NCBI GenBank assembly: GCA_049325095.1
Contig: JBMOPO010000057.1
Coordinates: forward strand, 1-33,472
Reading direction: 5' to 3'
Length of the DNA: 33,472 bases
Source: JAGPUQ01 sp049325095
GTDB lineage: Bacteria > Pseudomonadota > Gammaproteobacteria > Pseudomonadales > Porticoccaceae
The position numbers and the translations under genes were made by a program. How positions within the stretch are numbered: position 1 is the first letter of the stretch; each line of letters opens with the position of its first letter. A model generated the notes under the pieces. The model saw nothing but the letters and a program-made list of their open reading frames with translations. It did no database searches and was not told the origin of the DNA. Below are positions 23,752 to 33,076 of this stretch, piece by piece.

Positions 23752-25956
23752 ATGCTGTTCGGTCGCCACACCAAGAATCCCATCCGCATCGCCGACAAGG
23801 AGGTCGCCGACTGGACCTACACCACCTGCGGCTACTGCTCGACCGGCTGCGCCATCGAGGTGGGCAAGAACGCCCGGGGCCAGGTGGTGGCCTCGCGCGG
23901 AGTCGGCGGCGCCGACGTCAATCGCGGCAAGCTGTGCCTCAAGGGCATGTTCGAGCACGAGCTGTTCGAGGCCCCGGGCCGCGGCGACGCGCCCCTGTTG
24001 CGCCGCCACCTGGGCGAGACCTTCGCGTCGGTCACCTGGGACGCCGCCCTCGACCACATGGCCGCAGAGATCCGCCGCATCCAGGGGCAACACGGGCGCG
24101 ACGCCTTCGCCGTGGTGTCCACCGGGCAGATCCTCACCGAGGAGTTCTACACGCTCGGCAAACTCACCCGGGGCCTGATCGGCACCAACAACTACGATGG
24201 CAACACCACCCTGTGCATGGCCTCGGCGGTGTCCGGCTACAAGCGCTCGTTCGGCTCCGACGGGCCGCCCGGGTGCTACGCGGATTTCGAGCACACCCAC
24301 TGCCTGATCGCCTGGGGCTCGAACCTGCCGGAGCAGCACCCGATCATCTACTGGCGCCTCAAGGAAGCGCTGGAGAAGCGCCGCTTCCCGCTGATCGTGG
24401 TCGATCCCAGGGTCACCATGCTCGCCCAGTTCGCCGACATCCACCTGCCGGTGCGACCGGGCACCGACGTGGTGCTGCAGAACGCGCTGATGCACGTGAT
24501 CCTCGCCGAGGGGCTGGAGGACGCCCGCTACATCGCCGAGAACACCACCGGCATCGACGCATTGCGCGCCGAGGTGGAGAAGTGGGATCCCACCACGGCG
24601 GCGGCGGTGTGCGGCATCGACGAGGACCGCATCCGCCTGGTCGCGCGCCTGTACGCCAGAGCGCCGGCGGCGATGCACATCTGGACCATGGGCATCAACC
24701 AGAGTACCCACGGCTCCGACGGCGTGGTGGGCATGAACAACCTCGCCCTGCTGACCGGCAACATCGGCAGGCCGGGCGGCACCGCGCTGTCGATCACCGG
24801 CCAGTGCAACGCCATGGGCACCCGGGAATGGTCGTCCTGCTCCGGCCTGCCCGGCTACCGGGTGCTGGAGAACCCGGACCACCGCGCCGAAATCGCGCGG
24901 TTCTGGAATGTGGATCCGGAATTCTTCCCGAAGAAGCGCGGGCTGTTCCAGACCGATATCTTTCCCGCCATCGAGACCGGCGAGATCCGGGGCCTGTGGC
25001 TGGTCGCCACCAACCCACTGACCTCCATGCCCAACACGGCGCGCATCCGCAAGACGCTGGAGAAACTGGAGTTCCTGGTGGTGCAGGATGCCTACGCGGA
25101 CATGGAGACCAACCAGTACGCCCACCTCTATCTGCCGGCGGCGGTCTGGGCGGAGAAGGAGGGCACCTTCACCAACACCGAGCGGCGGGTGAATCTGGTG
25201 CGCAGGGTCACTGAGCCCCGCGCCGGCTGCAAGTCCGATCTGGAGATCTTCAACGAGCTGGCCCGGCGCTTCGACCCCGAGGGCCGGGTGCGCTTTCCGG
25301 AGCGCCCCGCGGAAGTGTTCGAGGAAATGCGCGCGCTCTCGCGCGGCCGGCTGTGTGATCTGTCCGGCATGGACCACGACCTGATCGAACGGCACCGCGG
25401 CATCCAGTGGCCCTTTACCCAGGACCAGCGAGCGGCGGGGGAAACCCCGCCGCCGGGCGGCGTGCGGCTGTACACCGAGCCGCGCAGCTTCCAGCACCCC
25501 GGCGGCCGCGCCAGGCTGATCCCGCTGCCGTTCGTCGATAACAACGAGCGGCCCGACGCCCAGTATCCGTTCTGGCTCAATTCCGGGCGGCTGGTGGAAC
25601 ACTTCCACACCCGCACCCGCACCGGCAAGGTCGGCAACAACAACAAGTACAGCCCCATCCCCTTCATGGAGATCAACCCCGACGCCGCCGCCGAGCTGGG
25701 CATCCGCCACCAGGAGTATGTGCGCTGCGTGTCGCGGCGCGGCGACGCCCTGGTGATGGCCATGCTCACCCAGCGGGTGCCGCGCGACATGGTGTTCATC
25801 CCCTTCCATTTCTTCGATTGCGTGAACCGGCTCACCCTGGGTTTGCTGGATCCGCATTCCCGGCAGCCGGCGTTCAAGCAGAGCGCGGTGCGGGTCGAGC
25901 GGGTCGCCGATCAGGCCGCCGCCGCCCGGCTCTGTCTGGAAGCGCGAGCCTACTGA
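23752..25956 (+). CDS. nasA: Assimilatory nitrate reductase catalytic subunit
   Basis: 734-aa Mo-bis-MGD enzyme that reduces nitrate to nitrite. The N-terminal [4Fe-4S] motif is CGYCSTGC...GKLCLKG. The Mo-ligand Cys lies in NTTLCMASAVSGYK. Other NasA/NapA-group features are WGSNLPEQHPI, VVDPRVTMLAQFADIHLPVRPGTD, MGINQSTHGSDGVVGMNNLALLTGNIGRPGGTALSITGQCNAMGTRE, and the C-terminal MopB-binding domain (LNSGRLVEHFHTRTRTGKV). No Tat signal is present, so it is cytoplasmic. It lacks the C-terminal BFD-type [2Fe-2S] domain of Klebsiella NasA (about 130 residues shorter). The ATG lies 2 bp after the PhzF-like stop. The electron donor is probably the next gene product, not a NasC flavoprotein. Confidence 0.94.
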   Translation: MLFGRHTKNPIRIADKEVADWTYTTCGYCSTGCAIEVGKNARGQVVASRGVGGADVNRGKLCLKGMFEHELFEAPGRGDAPLLRRHLGETFASVTWDAALDHMAAEIRRIQGQHGRDAFAVVSTGQILTEEFYTLGKLTRGLIGTNNYDGNTTLCMASAVSGYKRSFGSDGPPGCYADFEHTHCLIAWGSNLPEQHPIIYWRLKEALEKRRFPLIVVDPRVTMLAQFADIHLPVRPGTDVVLQNALMHVILAEGLEDARYIAENTTGIDALRAEVEKWDPTTAAAVCGIDEDRIRLVARLYARAPAAMHIWTMGINQSTHGSDGVVGMNNLALLTGNIGRPGGTALSITGQCNAMGTREWSSCSGLPGYRVLENPDHRAEIARFWNVDPEFFPKKRGLFQTDIFPAIETGEIRGLWLVATNPLTSMPNTARIRKTLEKLEFLVVQDAYADMETNQYAHLYLPAAVWAEKEGTFTNTERRVNLVRRVTEPRAGCKSDLEIFNELARRFDPEGRVRFPERPAEVFEEMRALSRGRLCDLSGMDHDLIERHRGIQWPFTQDQRAAGETPPPGGVRLYTEPRSFQHPGGRARLIPLPFVDNNERPDAQYPFWLNSGRLVEHFHTRTRTGKVGNNNKYSPIPFMEINPDAAAELGIRHQEYVRCVSRRGDALVMAMLTQRVPRDMVFIPFHFFDCVNRLTLGLLDPHSRQPAFKQSAVRVERVADQAAAARLCLEARAY

Positions 25957-25970
25957 GGGAGAACCCGACC

Positions 25971-27944
25971 GTGAACCGAATCGAGTGCCATCCGCCGATT
26001 TTCGAAGTCCGCGCCGACGAGCCGGACTATGTGCGGCTCAGGGACCCGCAGACCCGGGCCACCACCCGTTATGGCAGCTTCATCGAGCTGGTGCCCGAAG
26101 ACAGCGAACTGCGGGGCGAGAGCCTGTACATCAACGGCAACCCGGAAATCGGCGCCAACCCCAACCGCTACAAGCAGCACGGCTTCTATTTCAACGCCGA
26201 CAACTGCATCGGCTGCCACGCCTGCGAGGCCGCCTGCAGCGAAAAGAACGACAACCCCGCGCACATCGCCTTCCGCTCGGTGGGCTACGTGGAGGGCGGC
26301 ACCTATCCGGACTACCAGCGCATCAACATCTCCATGGCCTGCAACCACTGTGAGGACCCGGTGTGCCTCAAGGGCTGTCCGACCCGCGCCTACACCAAGT
26401 TCGCCGAGTACGGCGCGGTCTTGCAGGATCCGGACATCTGCTTCGGCTGCGGCTACTGCACCTGGGTGTGCCCCTACAACGCGCCCCAGCTCGACCCGGT
26501 CAAGGGCCAGGTCACCAAGTGCAACCTGTGTGTGGATCGCCTGGAGGTCGGCCTCAAACCGGCCTGCGTCAGCGCCTGTCTGGGCAATGCGCTCGACTTC
26601 GGGGTGATCGAAAACATCCCCGACAACCGCCTCGAGGCCAAGGCCGAGATCCCCGGCTTTCCCGATCCTTCCATCACCCGGCCCAACATCCGCTTCCAGC
26701 AACTGCGCTCCACCCACCGGGAGATGACCCGCCCCGACGGCCTGCCGGTGAAATACCACCGCGACGACGCCAGCGGCAGCTTTCGGCCCGAGGTGGACGC
26801 GGTCAAGGGCGGCGCCGCGCGGGAGTCGAACTGGCGCAAGCTGCTCACTTCCCACGAGCGCGCCCATGTGATGTTCACGCTCAGCGCCCAGGCGGTGCTG
26901 GGCGCCTTCCTGCTGGCCCTGATCGGTGGCCTGGCCGGAGGCGCCCTGGCGCCGCTCGCCGCCGCGCCGGTGGAACTGCCGCTGCTCGCCGCGCAGCTCG
27001 CCCTGTTGATGTTCGGCCTGTTCAAACTCAACATGCACCTGGGCAAGCCGCACCGCTTCTACCGCGGTTTCAACAACCTGCGCTGGTCGCCGGTGAGCCG
27101 GGAAATCGCCGGTATCTCCGGGTTTTTCGGCCTGCTGCTCGGCTACGCGATCCTGGCGCCCTTTGCGGGGTCGCCGGCGGACGTGCTGCAAAACGCGGCG
27201 GGCGCCGGCGCGGCGGCAAGCGGCCTCGCCGGGCTGTATTTCATGTACCGCATCTACCGCATCCCCGCGCGCCCGTTCTGGGACCACTGGCAGACCGCCA
27301 CCGCCTTCGCCGGCAACGCGCTCGCCCTGGGCGCGGCGCTGGCCGGGCTGGTGGCGCTGCCCGCCCTGGCGCTGGTCGGCGCCCCGGCCGCCGGCCTCGG
27401 CACCGTGCTCGCCGCTCTGGTTGCCCTGGGGCAGGCAGTGGAGATCACCGGCCACCTGGGCCACGCGCGGGCCATGCGCCGCGTCGGCCGCGAGGGCTCG
27501 GTGTCCTGGTTCCTGCAGACCACCCGTTACTACCGGCCCTGGGTGATCCGCAACGCGCTGCTCGGCGTCAATGTCGCCGCCGCCCTGGCCTTGGTTGCGG
27601 GGGCGCGCGCCGGCCTCGACGGCTGGATGCTGGCCGGTGCCTGGCTGTTGCTCGGCCTCTCCGCGCTCGCCGCCGCCGCCATCGGCCGCTCGCTGTTCTT
27701 CGTGGTGGTGATTCCCACCACCATGCCCGGCGCCTTCTTCTGGAAGAACCAGGATTTTGTGGAGCACGCCCGCCAGACCGGCCTCGCCGACCTGGAGCAG
27801 GTCGGTGTGGTGCGCGAGCACCATGGCCGGTTCAAATGGGACGAGCTGTGGGCCACGCTGCGCGCCACCCGCCCCCGCGACCTGGTGCGCCACGTCCGCG
27901 AGATCCTGGTGTGGCGGCCGCTGCCCGGAGAGCGGCGGCGCTAG
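25971..27944 (+). CDS. DmsB-DmsC-like fusion: four-cluster ferredoxin domain plus quinol-oxidising membrane anchor
   Basis: 657 aa. Residues about 72-215 carry four [4Fe-4S] motifs with all 16 Cys: C79/82/85/89, C124/127/132/136, C157/160/163/167 and C184/187/199/203, in DmsB order. Residues about 295-620 are a DmsC-type anchor with about eight TM helices and the family segments FKLNMHLGKPHRFYRGFNN and SPVSREI. No signal peptide precedes the ferredoxin domain, so it faces the cytoplasm, like NasA. The start is GTG 25971, 10-16 bases after GAGGGAG; it lies 14 bp behind nasA, last in the operon. Inferred role: pass electrons from the quinol pool to cytoplasmic NasA, replacing the usual NasC/ferredoxin donor. 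A fusion of B and C subunits next to NasA is unusual. Confidence 0.92.
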   Translation: MNRIECHPPIFEVRADEPDYVRLRDPQTRATTRYGSFIELVPEDSELRGESLYINGNPEIGANPNRYKQHGFYFNADNCIGCHACEAACSEKNDNPAHIAFRSVGYVEGGTYPDYQRINISMACNHCEDPVCLKGCPTRAYTKFAEYGAVLQDPDICFGCGYCTWVCPYNAPQLDPVKGQVTKCNLCVDRLEVGLKPACVSACLGNALDFGVIENIPDNRLEAKAEIPGFPDPSITRPNIRFQQLRSTHREMTRPDGLPVKYHRDDASGSFRPEVDAVKGGAARESNWRKLLTSHERAHVMFTLSAQAVLGAFLLALIGGLAGGALAPLAAAPVELPLLAAQLALLMFGLFKLNMHLGKPHRFYRGFNNLRWSPVSREIAGISGFFGLLLGYAILAPFAGSPADVLQNAAGAGAAASGLAGLYFMYRIYRIPARPFWDHWQTATAFAGNALALGAALAGLVALPALALVGAPAAGLGTVLAALVALGQAVEITGHLGHARAMRRVGREGSVSWFLQTTRYYRPWVIRNALLGVNVAAALALVAGARAGLDGWMLAGAWLLLGLSALAAAAIGRSLFFVVVIPTTMPGAFFWKNQDFVEHARQTGLADLEQVGVVREHHGRFKWDELWATLRATRPRDLVRHVREILVWRPLPGERRR

Positions 27945-28187
27945 CGGGTTGCCGAACAGCTGCCTGCGCCATATCAGGGGCGTCAAAAACGGCCGCGAGG
28001 TGCTCCTTGCACTACCCGCAGGCCCTGTTGCGGCGGCCATTCCTGCCGCGCGCCTTTCCCGGCCGCGAGTGCAATTCCGATCCGCGCCGGGAACACCGGC
28101 TGCCGGTGATCATCTTGCGCGGGTTGCGCAATGGCCGGGCGGTCGACGGCGCAGCACCGATGGCGGCCCCGCACGGCGCCGCCGGTT
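27945..28187. other. Intergenic region between convergent dmsBC-like gene and kup
   Basis: About 240 bp, GC-rich, with no recognised gene. No stem followed by a T-run was found on either strand, so termination here would have to be Rho-dependent or use weaker structures. Confidence 0.4.
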
Positions 28188-30080
28188 TCAGATCTCGACC
28201 TGGGTGCCCAGTTCGACTACCCGGTTGGTGGGGATCTGGAAGAATTCGGTGGCGCTGGCGGCATTGCGCGAGAGGGTGGCGAACAGCTTTTCGCGCCACC
28301 TGGCCATGCCCGGCGCCACGCTCGGGATGACCGTCTCGCGCGACAGGAAGAAGCTGGTGTCCTTCAGGTTGAAGTCGAGCCCCAGCGCGCTGCACTGCGC
28401 CAGCAGCGCCGGGACATCGGGCTGTTCCTTGAATCCGTAGTAGCCGGTGATCAGGTAAAAACCCCGGGCGACCGATTCGATCTGCAGCCGCTCGGCAGCG
28501 TCCACTTCGGGCACGTCCCGGGTGACCAGGGTCAGCAGCACCACGCGCTCGTGGATGACCTTGTTGTGCTTGAGATTGTGCAGCAGGGCGTGGGGCACGT
28601 GGCGGTGGCTGCTGGTCATGAACACCGCGGTGCCGGGGACCACCTTCAGCTCCGGGTCCGCGGCGAGGGCATCGAGAAACGGGCGCAGCGGCAGGGTCTC
28701 GCGGTCGAGGCGCGCAAACAGGAGCTCCCGGCCCCGTTTCCAGGTGGCCATCAGGGTGAACACGACCGCCCCCAGCAGCAGCGGAAACCAGCCGCCGGCG
28801 ATGATCTTCACCGAGGTGGCGCTGAAAAAGGCGAAGTCCACCAGCAGCAGCGGCAACACGACGGCCGCCACCAGCAGCGGATGCCATCCCCACAGGCGGT
28901 AGGCGATCGCCCCGGCGAGCAGGATGTCGCAGATCATGGTGAGGGTGACCGCGATGCCGTAGGCGGCGGCGAGATTGCTCGAAGTCTTGAAGACCAGCAC
29001 CAGCAGGGCGATGGCGGCGAACAGCAGCCAGTTGAGCTGGGGCACATAGATCTGGCCGATTTCCTCCGCCGAGGTATGCCGGATGTGGATGCGCGGCAGG
29101 TAACCGAGCTGGACCGCCTGGCGGGCGATGGAGTAGACCCCGGAGATCACCGCCTGCGAGGCGATCACCGTGGCCGCGGTCGCCAGGGCGATCAGCGGAT
29201 AGAGCAGCTCCGGCGGCGCGAGGCGGAAAAAGGGGCTCTCCACCGCGCCGGGGTCGTGCAGCAGCAGCGCGCCCTGGCCGCAATAGTTCAGAAACAGCCC
29301 GGGCAGCACCACGCCGAACCAGGCCAGGCGGATGGGGCGGCGGCCGAAATGCCCCATGTCGGCGTACAGGGCCTCGCCGCCGGTGATGGTGAGCACCACC
29401 GCGCCCAGGGTGACGAAGGCGGCAAAGCCGTTGGCGAGCGTGAACCGGACGGCATGCAGCGGATTGATCGCCGCCAGCACTTCCGGGTAGTGGAGGATCT
29501 TGACCAGGCCGAGGCCGCCCAGGACCGCGAACCAGAGCACCATGACCGGGCCGAACAGGCCGCCCACCGCTGCGGTGCCGCGGCGCTGGAAGGCGAACAG
29601 ACCGAACAGTACCACCAGGGCGATGGGCAGGACGAACGGATCGAAGACCGGCGCCGCCAGGCTCAGACCCTCGATCGCCGAGACCACCGAAATCGCCGGG
29701 GTGATGATGCCATCGCCGAAAAACAGCGCGGCGCCAAACAGGCCGATGGCGACCAGCGCCGCCCGCCGGCGCGAGCGGTGCGGATCGCCCCGCAGGTTCA
29801 GGGCCAGCAGCGCCATGACGCCGCCTTCGCCGCGGTTGTCGGCGCGCATGATGAAGGCGATGTATTTCAGCGACACCACGATGGTCAGCGACCAGAAGAT
29901 CAGCGACAGGATGCCGAGCACATTGGCCGGGGCGAGGGAGATGCCGTGGCTGGGGTGAAAGCATTCCCGGAGGGCGTAGAGCGGGCTGGTGCCGATGTCG
30001 CCGAACACCACGCCCAGCGCGCCCAGCATCAGCGGGCCGAGCCGGCCCGGGCGGTGGGACTCGGTGGTGCGGTCGCGCAT
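28188..30080 (-). CDS. kup: Low-affinity potassium uptake protein Kup
   Basis: 630-aa KUP/HAK/KT family K+:H+ symporter of the inner membrane. The first helix holds the family signature GALGVVFGDIGTSPLYALRE, followed by ADNRGEGGVMALLAL, GAALFFGDGIITPAISVVSAIEGL, LTITGGEALYADMGHFGRRPIRLAW and NYCGQGALLL. About twelve TM helices are followed by a cytoplasmic C-terminal domain ending in FFQIPTNRVVELGTQVEI, as usual for proteobacterial Kup. ATG 30080 is used because the signature helix follows at the normal distance; the frame is open farther upstream (to 30302) through non-coding DNA. It is divergent from the monooxygenase gene and has no evident link with nitrate genes. Confidence 0.95.
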   Translation of the reverse strand: MRDRTTESHRPGRLGPLMLGALGVVFGDIGTSPLYALRECFHPSHGISLAPANVLGILSLIFWSLTIVVSLKYIAFIMRADNRGEGGVMALLALNLRGDPHRSRRRAALVAIGLFGAALFFGDGIITPAISVVSAIEGLSLAAPVFDPFVLPIALVVLFGLFAFQRRGTAAVGGLFGPVMVLWFAVLGGLGLVKILHYPEVLAAINPLHAVRFTLANGFAAFVTLGAVVLTITGGEALYADMGHFGRRPIRLAWFGVVLPGLFLNYCGQGALLLHDPGAVESPFFRLAPPELLYPLIALATAATVIASQAVISGVYSIARQAVQLGYLPRIHIRHTSAEEIGQIYVPQLNWLLFAAIALLVLVFKTSSNLAAAYGIAVTLTMICDILLAGAIAYRLWGWHPLLVAAVVLPLLLVDFAFFSATSVKIIAGGWFPLLLGAVVFTLMATWKRGRELLFARLDRETLPLRPFLDALAADPELKVVPGTAVFMTSSHRHVPHALLHNLKHNKVIHERVVLLTLVTRDVPEVDAAERLQIESVARGFYLITGYYGFKEQPDVPALLAQCSALGLDFNLKDTSFFLSRETVIPSVAPGMARWREKLFATLSRNAASATEFFQIPTNRVVELGTQVEI

Positions 30081-30387
30081 GCGGTGTTCCGTCCGGGCGG
30101 GGGTCGCCGGCGGCGGGCAGTCTCCGGCCCGTCCCGGTGCGGCGGTCACTATCCAGATCCGGTGCGCCGGCGTCAACCGGCCGGCGGTTTGGCCTGGGCC
30201 CCGGTTGGACTTAGACTTCAGCCCGTGCGTGAATTTCGGGTGAGTTTCCCGGGCGGTGGCCGGCTCGATCGCCAGCCGGCCCCGGGGCCAGCGCGACGAC
30301 ACCGCAGTCCTCGCCCGGCACAGCGTGCCCGCCCGTTATTCCGGGAGACTCCGGTGCGTTGGAGGTTTTTCTTCGGAGGAGTACCGC
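30081..30387. other. Divergent kup-monooxygenase intergenic region
   Basis: About 300 bp with no gene. It contains a perfect 8-bp inverted repeat GGCCGGCT/AGCCGGCC (30258-30265 with 30274-30281), possibly an operator, and a TTGGAC near 30205 that might be a -35 element but lacks a good -10. The ribosome-binding site of the monooxygenase gene is CGGAGGAG at about 30374-30381. Confidence 0.35.
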
Positions 30388-32295
30388 ATGACAGACCGAG
30401 ACCGAATGGCCCAGGCCGTGGCCATCGCCAATATCCCCACCCTGCTGATGGTGCTGGTGCAGATGACCGGCGAGCGGCGCTGGCTCCAGGACCCCTATCG
30501 ACCCCGGCGCGGGCGCGGCGTCAGCGACAACGACAGCGGCGGCCTGAGCGAGGAGATCCAGGGGGAGATCCGCGCCGCGGCCCTGGACGCCATCCTCGCC
30601 TGGCAGGAGGGCCGGCCGCTGGCCCTGCCGGAGCCGAGCGAAACCGAACTGGTGGAAATGCTCGGCGTCGCCATGGGCGAGCCGGTGCCGGCGGAATACG
30701 GCGCATTCACCGCCGCCCAACTGGGCCAGCGGGCGATGCTGTGGGACCGGAAGATTCCCGTGCCGGAGGGGTTTCGGGTGATCGTGATCGGCGCCGGGGC
30801 CTCGGGGCTGTGCGCCGCGGTCAATCTCAAGGCGGCCGGCGTGCCCTTCGAGGTCTTCGAGCGCCGCGCGACCGTGGGCGGCGTCTGGCAGGACAACCGC
30901 TATCCCGGCGCCGGTGTGGATACCCCCAACCACCTGTATTCGTTTTCCTTCGCGCCCTACGACTGGTCGCAGTATTTCGTGCTGCGCGACGAGCTGCACG
31001 ACTATTTCGAGGAGGTCGCCGACCGCTTCGAGGTGCGCCGGCACATCCGCTTCAATACCGACGTGATCGCGGCGGTCTACAACAGCGACCGTCAGTGCTG
31101 GGAGGTGCGGATCCGCAACGCCGACGGCAGCGAGGAGAGGCGCCGCGCCAATGTGCTGATCAGCGCCGCCGGCATCTTCAACCCGCCGGCTTTCCCCGAC
31201 ATCCCGGGGCTCGAGGCCTTCGCGGGGCGGATGTGGCACTCCGCGGAATGGCCGGAGGACGGCAGCGTGGCGGGCAAGCGGGTACTGATGATCGGCAACG
31301 GCGCCAGCGCCATGCAGATCGGCCCGGAAATCCAGCACCAGGTGGCATCCCTGACCATCTTCCAGCGCGCGCCGCACTGGGCTTCCCCGTTCGAGCAGTT
31401 TCGCAAGCCGGTGCCGGAGCCGCTGCGCTTCCTGTTCAACGAGGTGCCCCTGTACCGCAACTGGTACCGCATGCGGCTGGGCTGGACCTACAACGACCGG
31501 GTCTATGACTCGCTGCACAAGGATCCGGACTGGCAGCATCCGGAGCGCTCCCTGAACGCGGTCAACGACGCCCACCGCGCCTACTTCACCGACTACATCA
31601 AGAGCGAGCTGGGCGATCGCACCGACCTGCTCGACAAGGTGGTACCCAGCTATCCGCCGTTCGGCAAGCGCCTGCTGATGGACAACGGCTGGTACCGGAT
31701 GCTGCGCAATCCCAAGGTGACGCTGGTCGACACCGGTATCGAACGGATCGAGGGCGATGCCATCATCACCCGCGACGGCCAGCGCCATCCCGGCGACGTG
31801 CTGGTGGTCGCCACCGGCTTCGACGTGCTGCGGTTCCTGTCCACCTACGACCTGGTGGGGCGCTCCGGGTGGAACCTGCGCGAGATCTGGGGCGAGGAGG
31901 ACGCCAGCGCCTACCTGGGCACCGTGGTGCCGGATTTCCCCAATTTCTTCACTCTCTACGGGCCCAACCTGCAGCCGGGCCATGGCGGCAGCTTCATCTT
32001 CGTCGCCGAGATGCAGGTGCGCTATGTGATGCAGATGATCGAGGCCATGGCGCGGGAGAACCTGGGGGCGGTGGAGTGCCGCCGCGAGGTCCACGACCGC
32101 TACATCGGGAAGGTCGACGCCATCCACGAGAACATGGTCTGGACCCACCCCGGCATGAGCACCTACTACCGCAATTCCCGCGGCCGCGTGGTGGTGAACT
32201 CGCCCTACCGCAATGTCGACTTCTTCGAGATGACCAGGCAGGTCGACCTGAATGACTATCTGGTCGAACCCCGGGGCCGGCCGGCGGCCGCCTGA
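30388..32295 (+). CDS. Flavin-binding Baeyer-Villiger-type monooxygenase (HAPMO-like)
   Basis: 635-aa class B flavoprotein monooxygenase. An N-terminal extension of about 128 residues, mostly helical and acidic, precedes the FAD fold VIVIGAGASGLCAAVNLK (131-148). GGVWQDNRYPGAGVDTP follows. The Baeyer-Villiger fingerprint FxGxxxHxxxWP is at 278-289 (FAGRMWHSAEWP), and the NADPH fold is VLMIGNGASAMQIG (from about 299). DVLVVATGFD is the ATG-type motif of the family. The extension and length match the 4-hydroxyacetophenone monooxygenase subgroup. It would insert oxygen next to a ketone using NADPH and O2, so the organism probably lives with oxygen at least part-time. The substrate is unknown. 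Good ribosome-binding site; stands alone on its strand. Confidence 0.92.
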   Translation: MTDRDRMAQAVAIANIPTLLMVLVQMTGERRWLQDPYRPRRGRGVSDNDSGGLSEEIQGEIRAAALDAILAWQEGRPLALPEPSETELVEMLGVAMGEPVPAEYGAFTAAQLGQRAMLWDRKIPVPEGFRVIVIGAGASGLCAAVNLKAAGVPFEVFERRATVGGVWQDNRYPGAGVDTPNHLYSFSFAPYDWSQYFVLRDELHDYFEEVADRFEVRRHIRFNTDVIAAVYNSDRQCWEVRIRNADGSEERRRANVLISAAGIFNPPAFPDIPGLEAFAGRMWHSAEWPEDGSVAGKRVLMIGNGASAMQIGPEIQHQVASLTIFQRAPHWASPFEQFRKPVPEPLRFLFNEVPLYRNWYRMRLGWTYNDRVYDSLHKDPDWQHPERSLNAVNDAHRAYFTDYIKSELGDRTDLLDKVVPSYPPFGKRLLMDNGWYRMLRNPKVTLVDTGIERIEGDAIITRDGQRHPGDVLVVATGFDVLRFLSTYDLVGRSGWNLREIWGEEDASAYLGTVVPDFPNFFTLYGPNLQPGHGGSFIFVAEMQVRYVMQMIEAMARENLGAVECRREVHDRYIGKVDAIHENMVWTHPGMSTYYRNSRGRVVVNSPYRNVDFFEMTRQVDLNDYLVEPRGRPAAA

Positions 32296-32367
32296 CCCGG
32301 GGGCCGCCGGGTCGCGGACCCCCGGCATGTCCCGGCCGCCGCAGTCCCGGCCCGGGGGCGCGCTGCG

Positions 32368-32757
32368 GTGATCGCCTGGGAGACCTGGCTCATGGCGGCG
32401 GCCAAGGTCGCCGCCGCCGTGGCCGGCGGCCTGTTGCTCCAGGCGTTGGCCTTCCGGGCCCTGCTGGCGCTGGCCAAGCGCAATTGCTGGCACACCCCGC
32501 AGCAATTGCTGCCCGCGATCCGCCGGCCCGCCCGGCTCCTGCTGGCGCTGATCGCGCTGTTGTGGCTGATGCCGGCGCTGACCGAGATCGATCCGCAGCC
32601 GTCCGCGCTGATCCGCCACGGGCTGGGCGTGGCGGCGATCGGCGCGGTCACCTGGCTGGCCGCGGCCCTGGTCGATGCGGGTGCCGATATCCTCCGCGGC
32701 CGGTACGACATCGCCCGCCCCGACAATCTCGAAGCGCGCCGCATGCACACCCAGTTG
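32368..32757 (+). pseudogene. MscS-like mechanosensitive channel, N-terminal fragment
   Basis: The frame from GTG 32368 encodes two to three hydrophobic helices (MAAAKVAAAVAGGLLLQALAF; LLLALIALLWLMPAL; LGVAAIGAVTWLAAALVDAG). They are followed by ILRGRYDIARPDNLEARRMHTQ, a segment typical of MscS-family proteins just before their conserved pore helix. At about 32757 the homology stops: the pore helix and C-terminal domain are absent and the following codons match a different protein. The fragment is about 130 codons. It is read as a gene cut by a rearrangement, whose junction is near GTTGTTAGC (32754-32762). Whether the fragment is translated is unknown. Confidence 0.7.
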
Positions 32758-32761
32758 TTAG

Positions 32762-32865
32762 CTGGGCTTTCTCACCGACGGCGACCGGCTGTTCGTCAAC
32801 CCCTCGGCGATGTTGCTCGCCTTTCTGCTGCCGGCCTTCCTGCTCGGCTTCGGGGTGCCGGTGCC
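32762..32865 (+). pseudogene. Short hydrophobic coding fragment of unknown origin
   Basis: In a frame shifted by one from the MscS fragment, LGFLTDGDRLFVNPSAMLLA and then FLLPAFLLGFGVPVP reads like the end of a membrane protein, beginning immediately after an in-frame TAG (32759-32761). It then runs into ureC-like sequence. I do not recognise the parent gene. It is listed because its amino-acid pattern is protein-like and neither neighbour explains it. Confidence 0.35.
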
Positions 32866-33076
32866 GCATTCGTCTCCCAGGCCGAGCCCGCCACCGGCAT
32901 CCCGGAAAGACTCGGCCTCAAGGGCCGCGTCGTGGCGATGAACAACACCCGTGCCATCGGCAAGGCCGACATGGTGCTCAACGACTACGCGCCGCGGATG
33001 AAAAGTGGGCTTGCAGACCTGCGAAGTACGCGCCGGCCGTCGAGCCGCTCATGTTCCTGCCGGGGCGCTGGGTCAA
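32866..33076 (+). pseudogene. ureC: Urease alpha subunit C-terminal remnant, frameshifted
   Basis: AFVSQAEPATGIPERLGLKG followed by RVVAMNNTRAIGKADMVLND and YAPRM aligns with the C-terminal part of UreC (FVSQAAL..G..ERLGL, then KADMVHN...PRIEVDP). After PRM (about 33002) the match moves to another frame (VGLQTCEVRAG, compare VDPQTYEVRAD), then to a third (EPLMFLP near 33046, compare CEPATVLP). At least two frameshifts plus absence of the N-terminal about 450 residues make this a decayed fragment. The nickel site and catalytic His are not included. No other urease gene is in the window. Confidence 0.65.
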
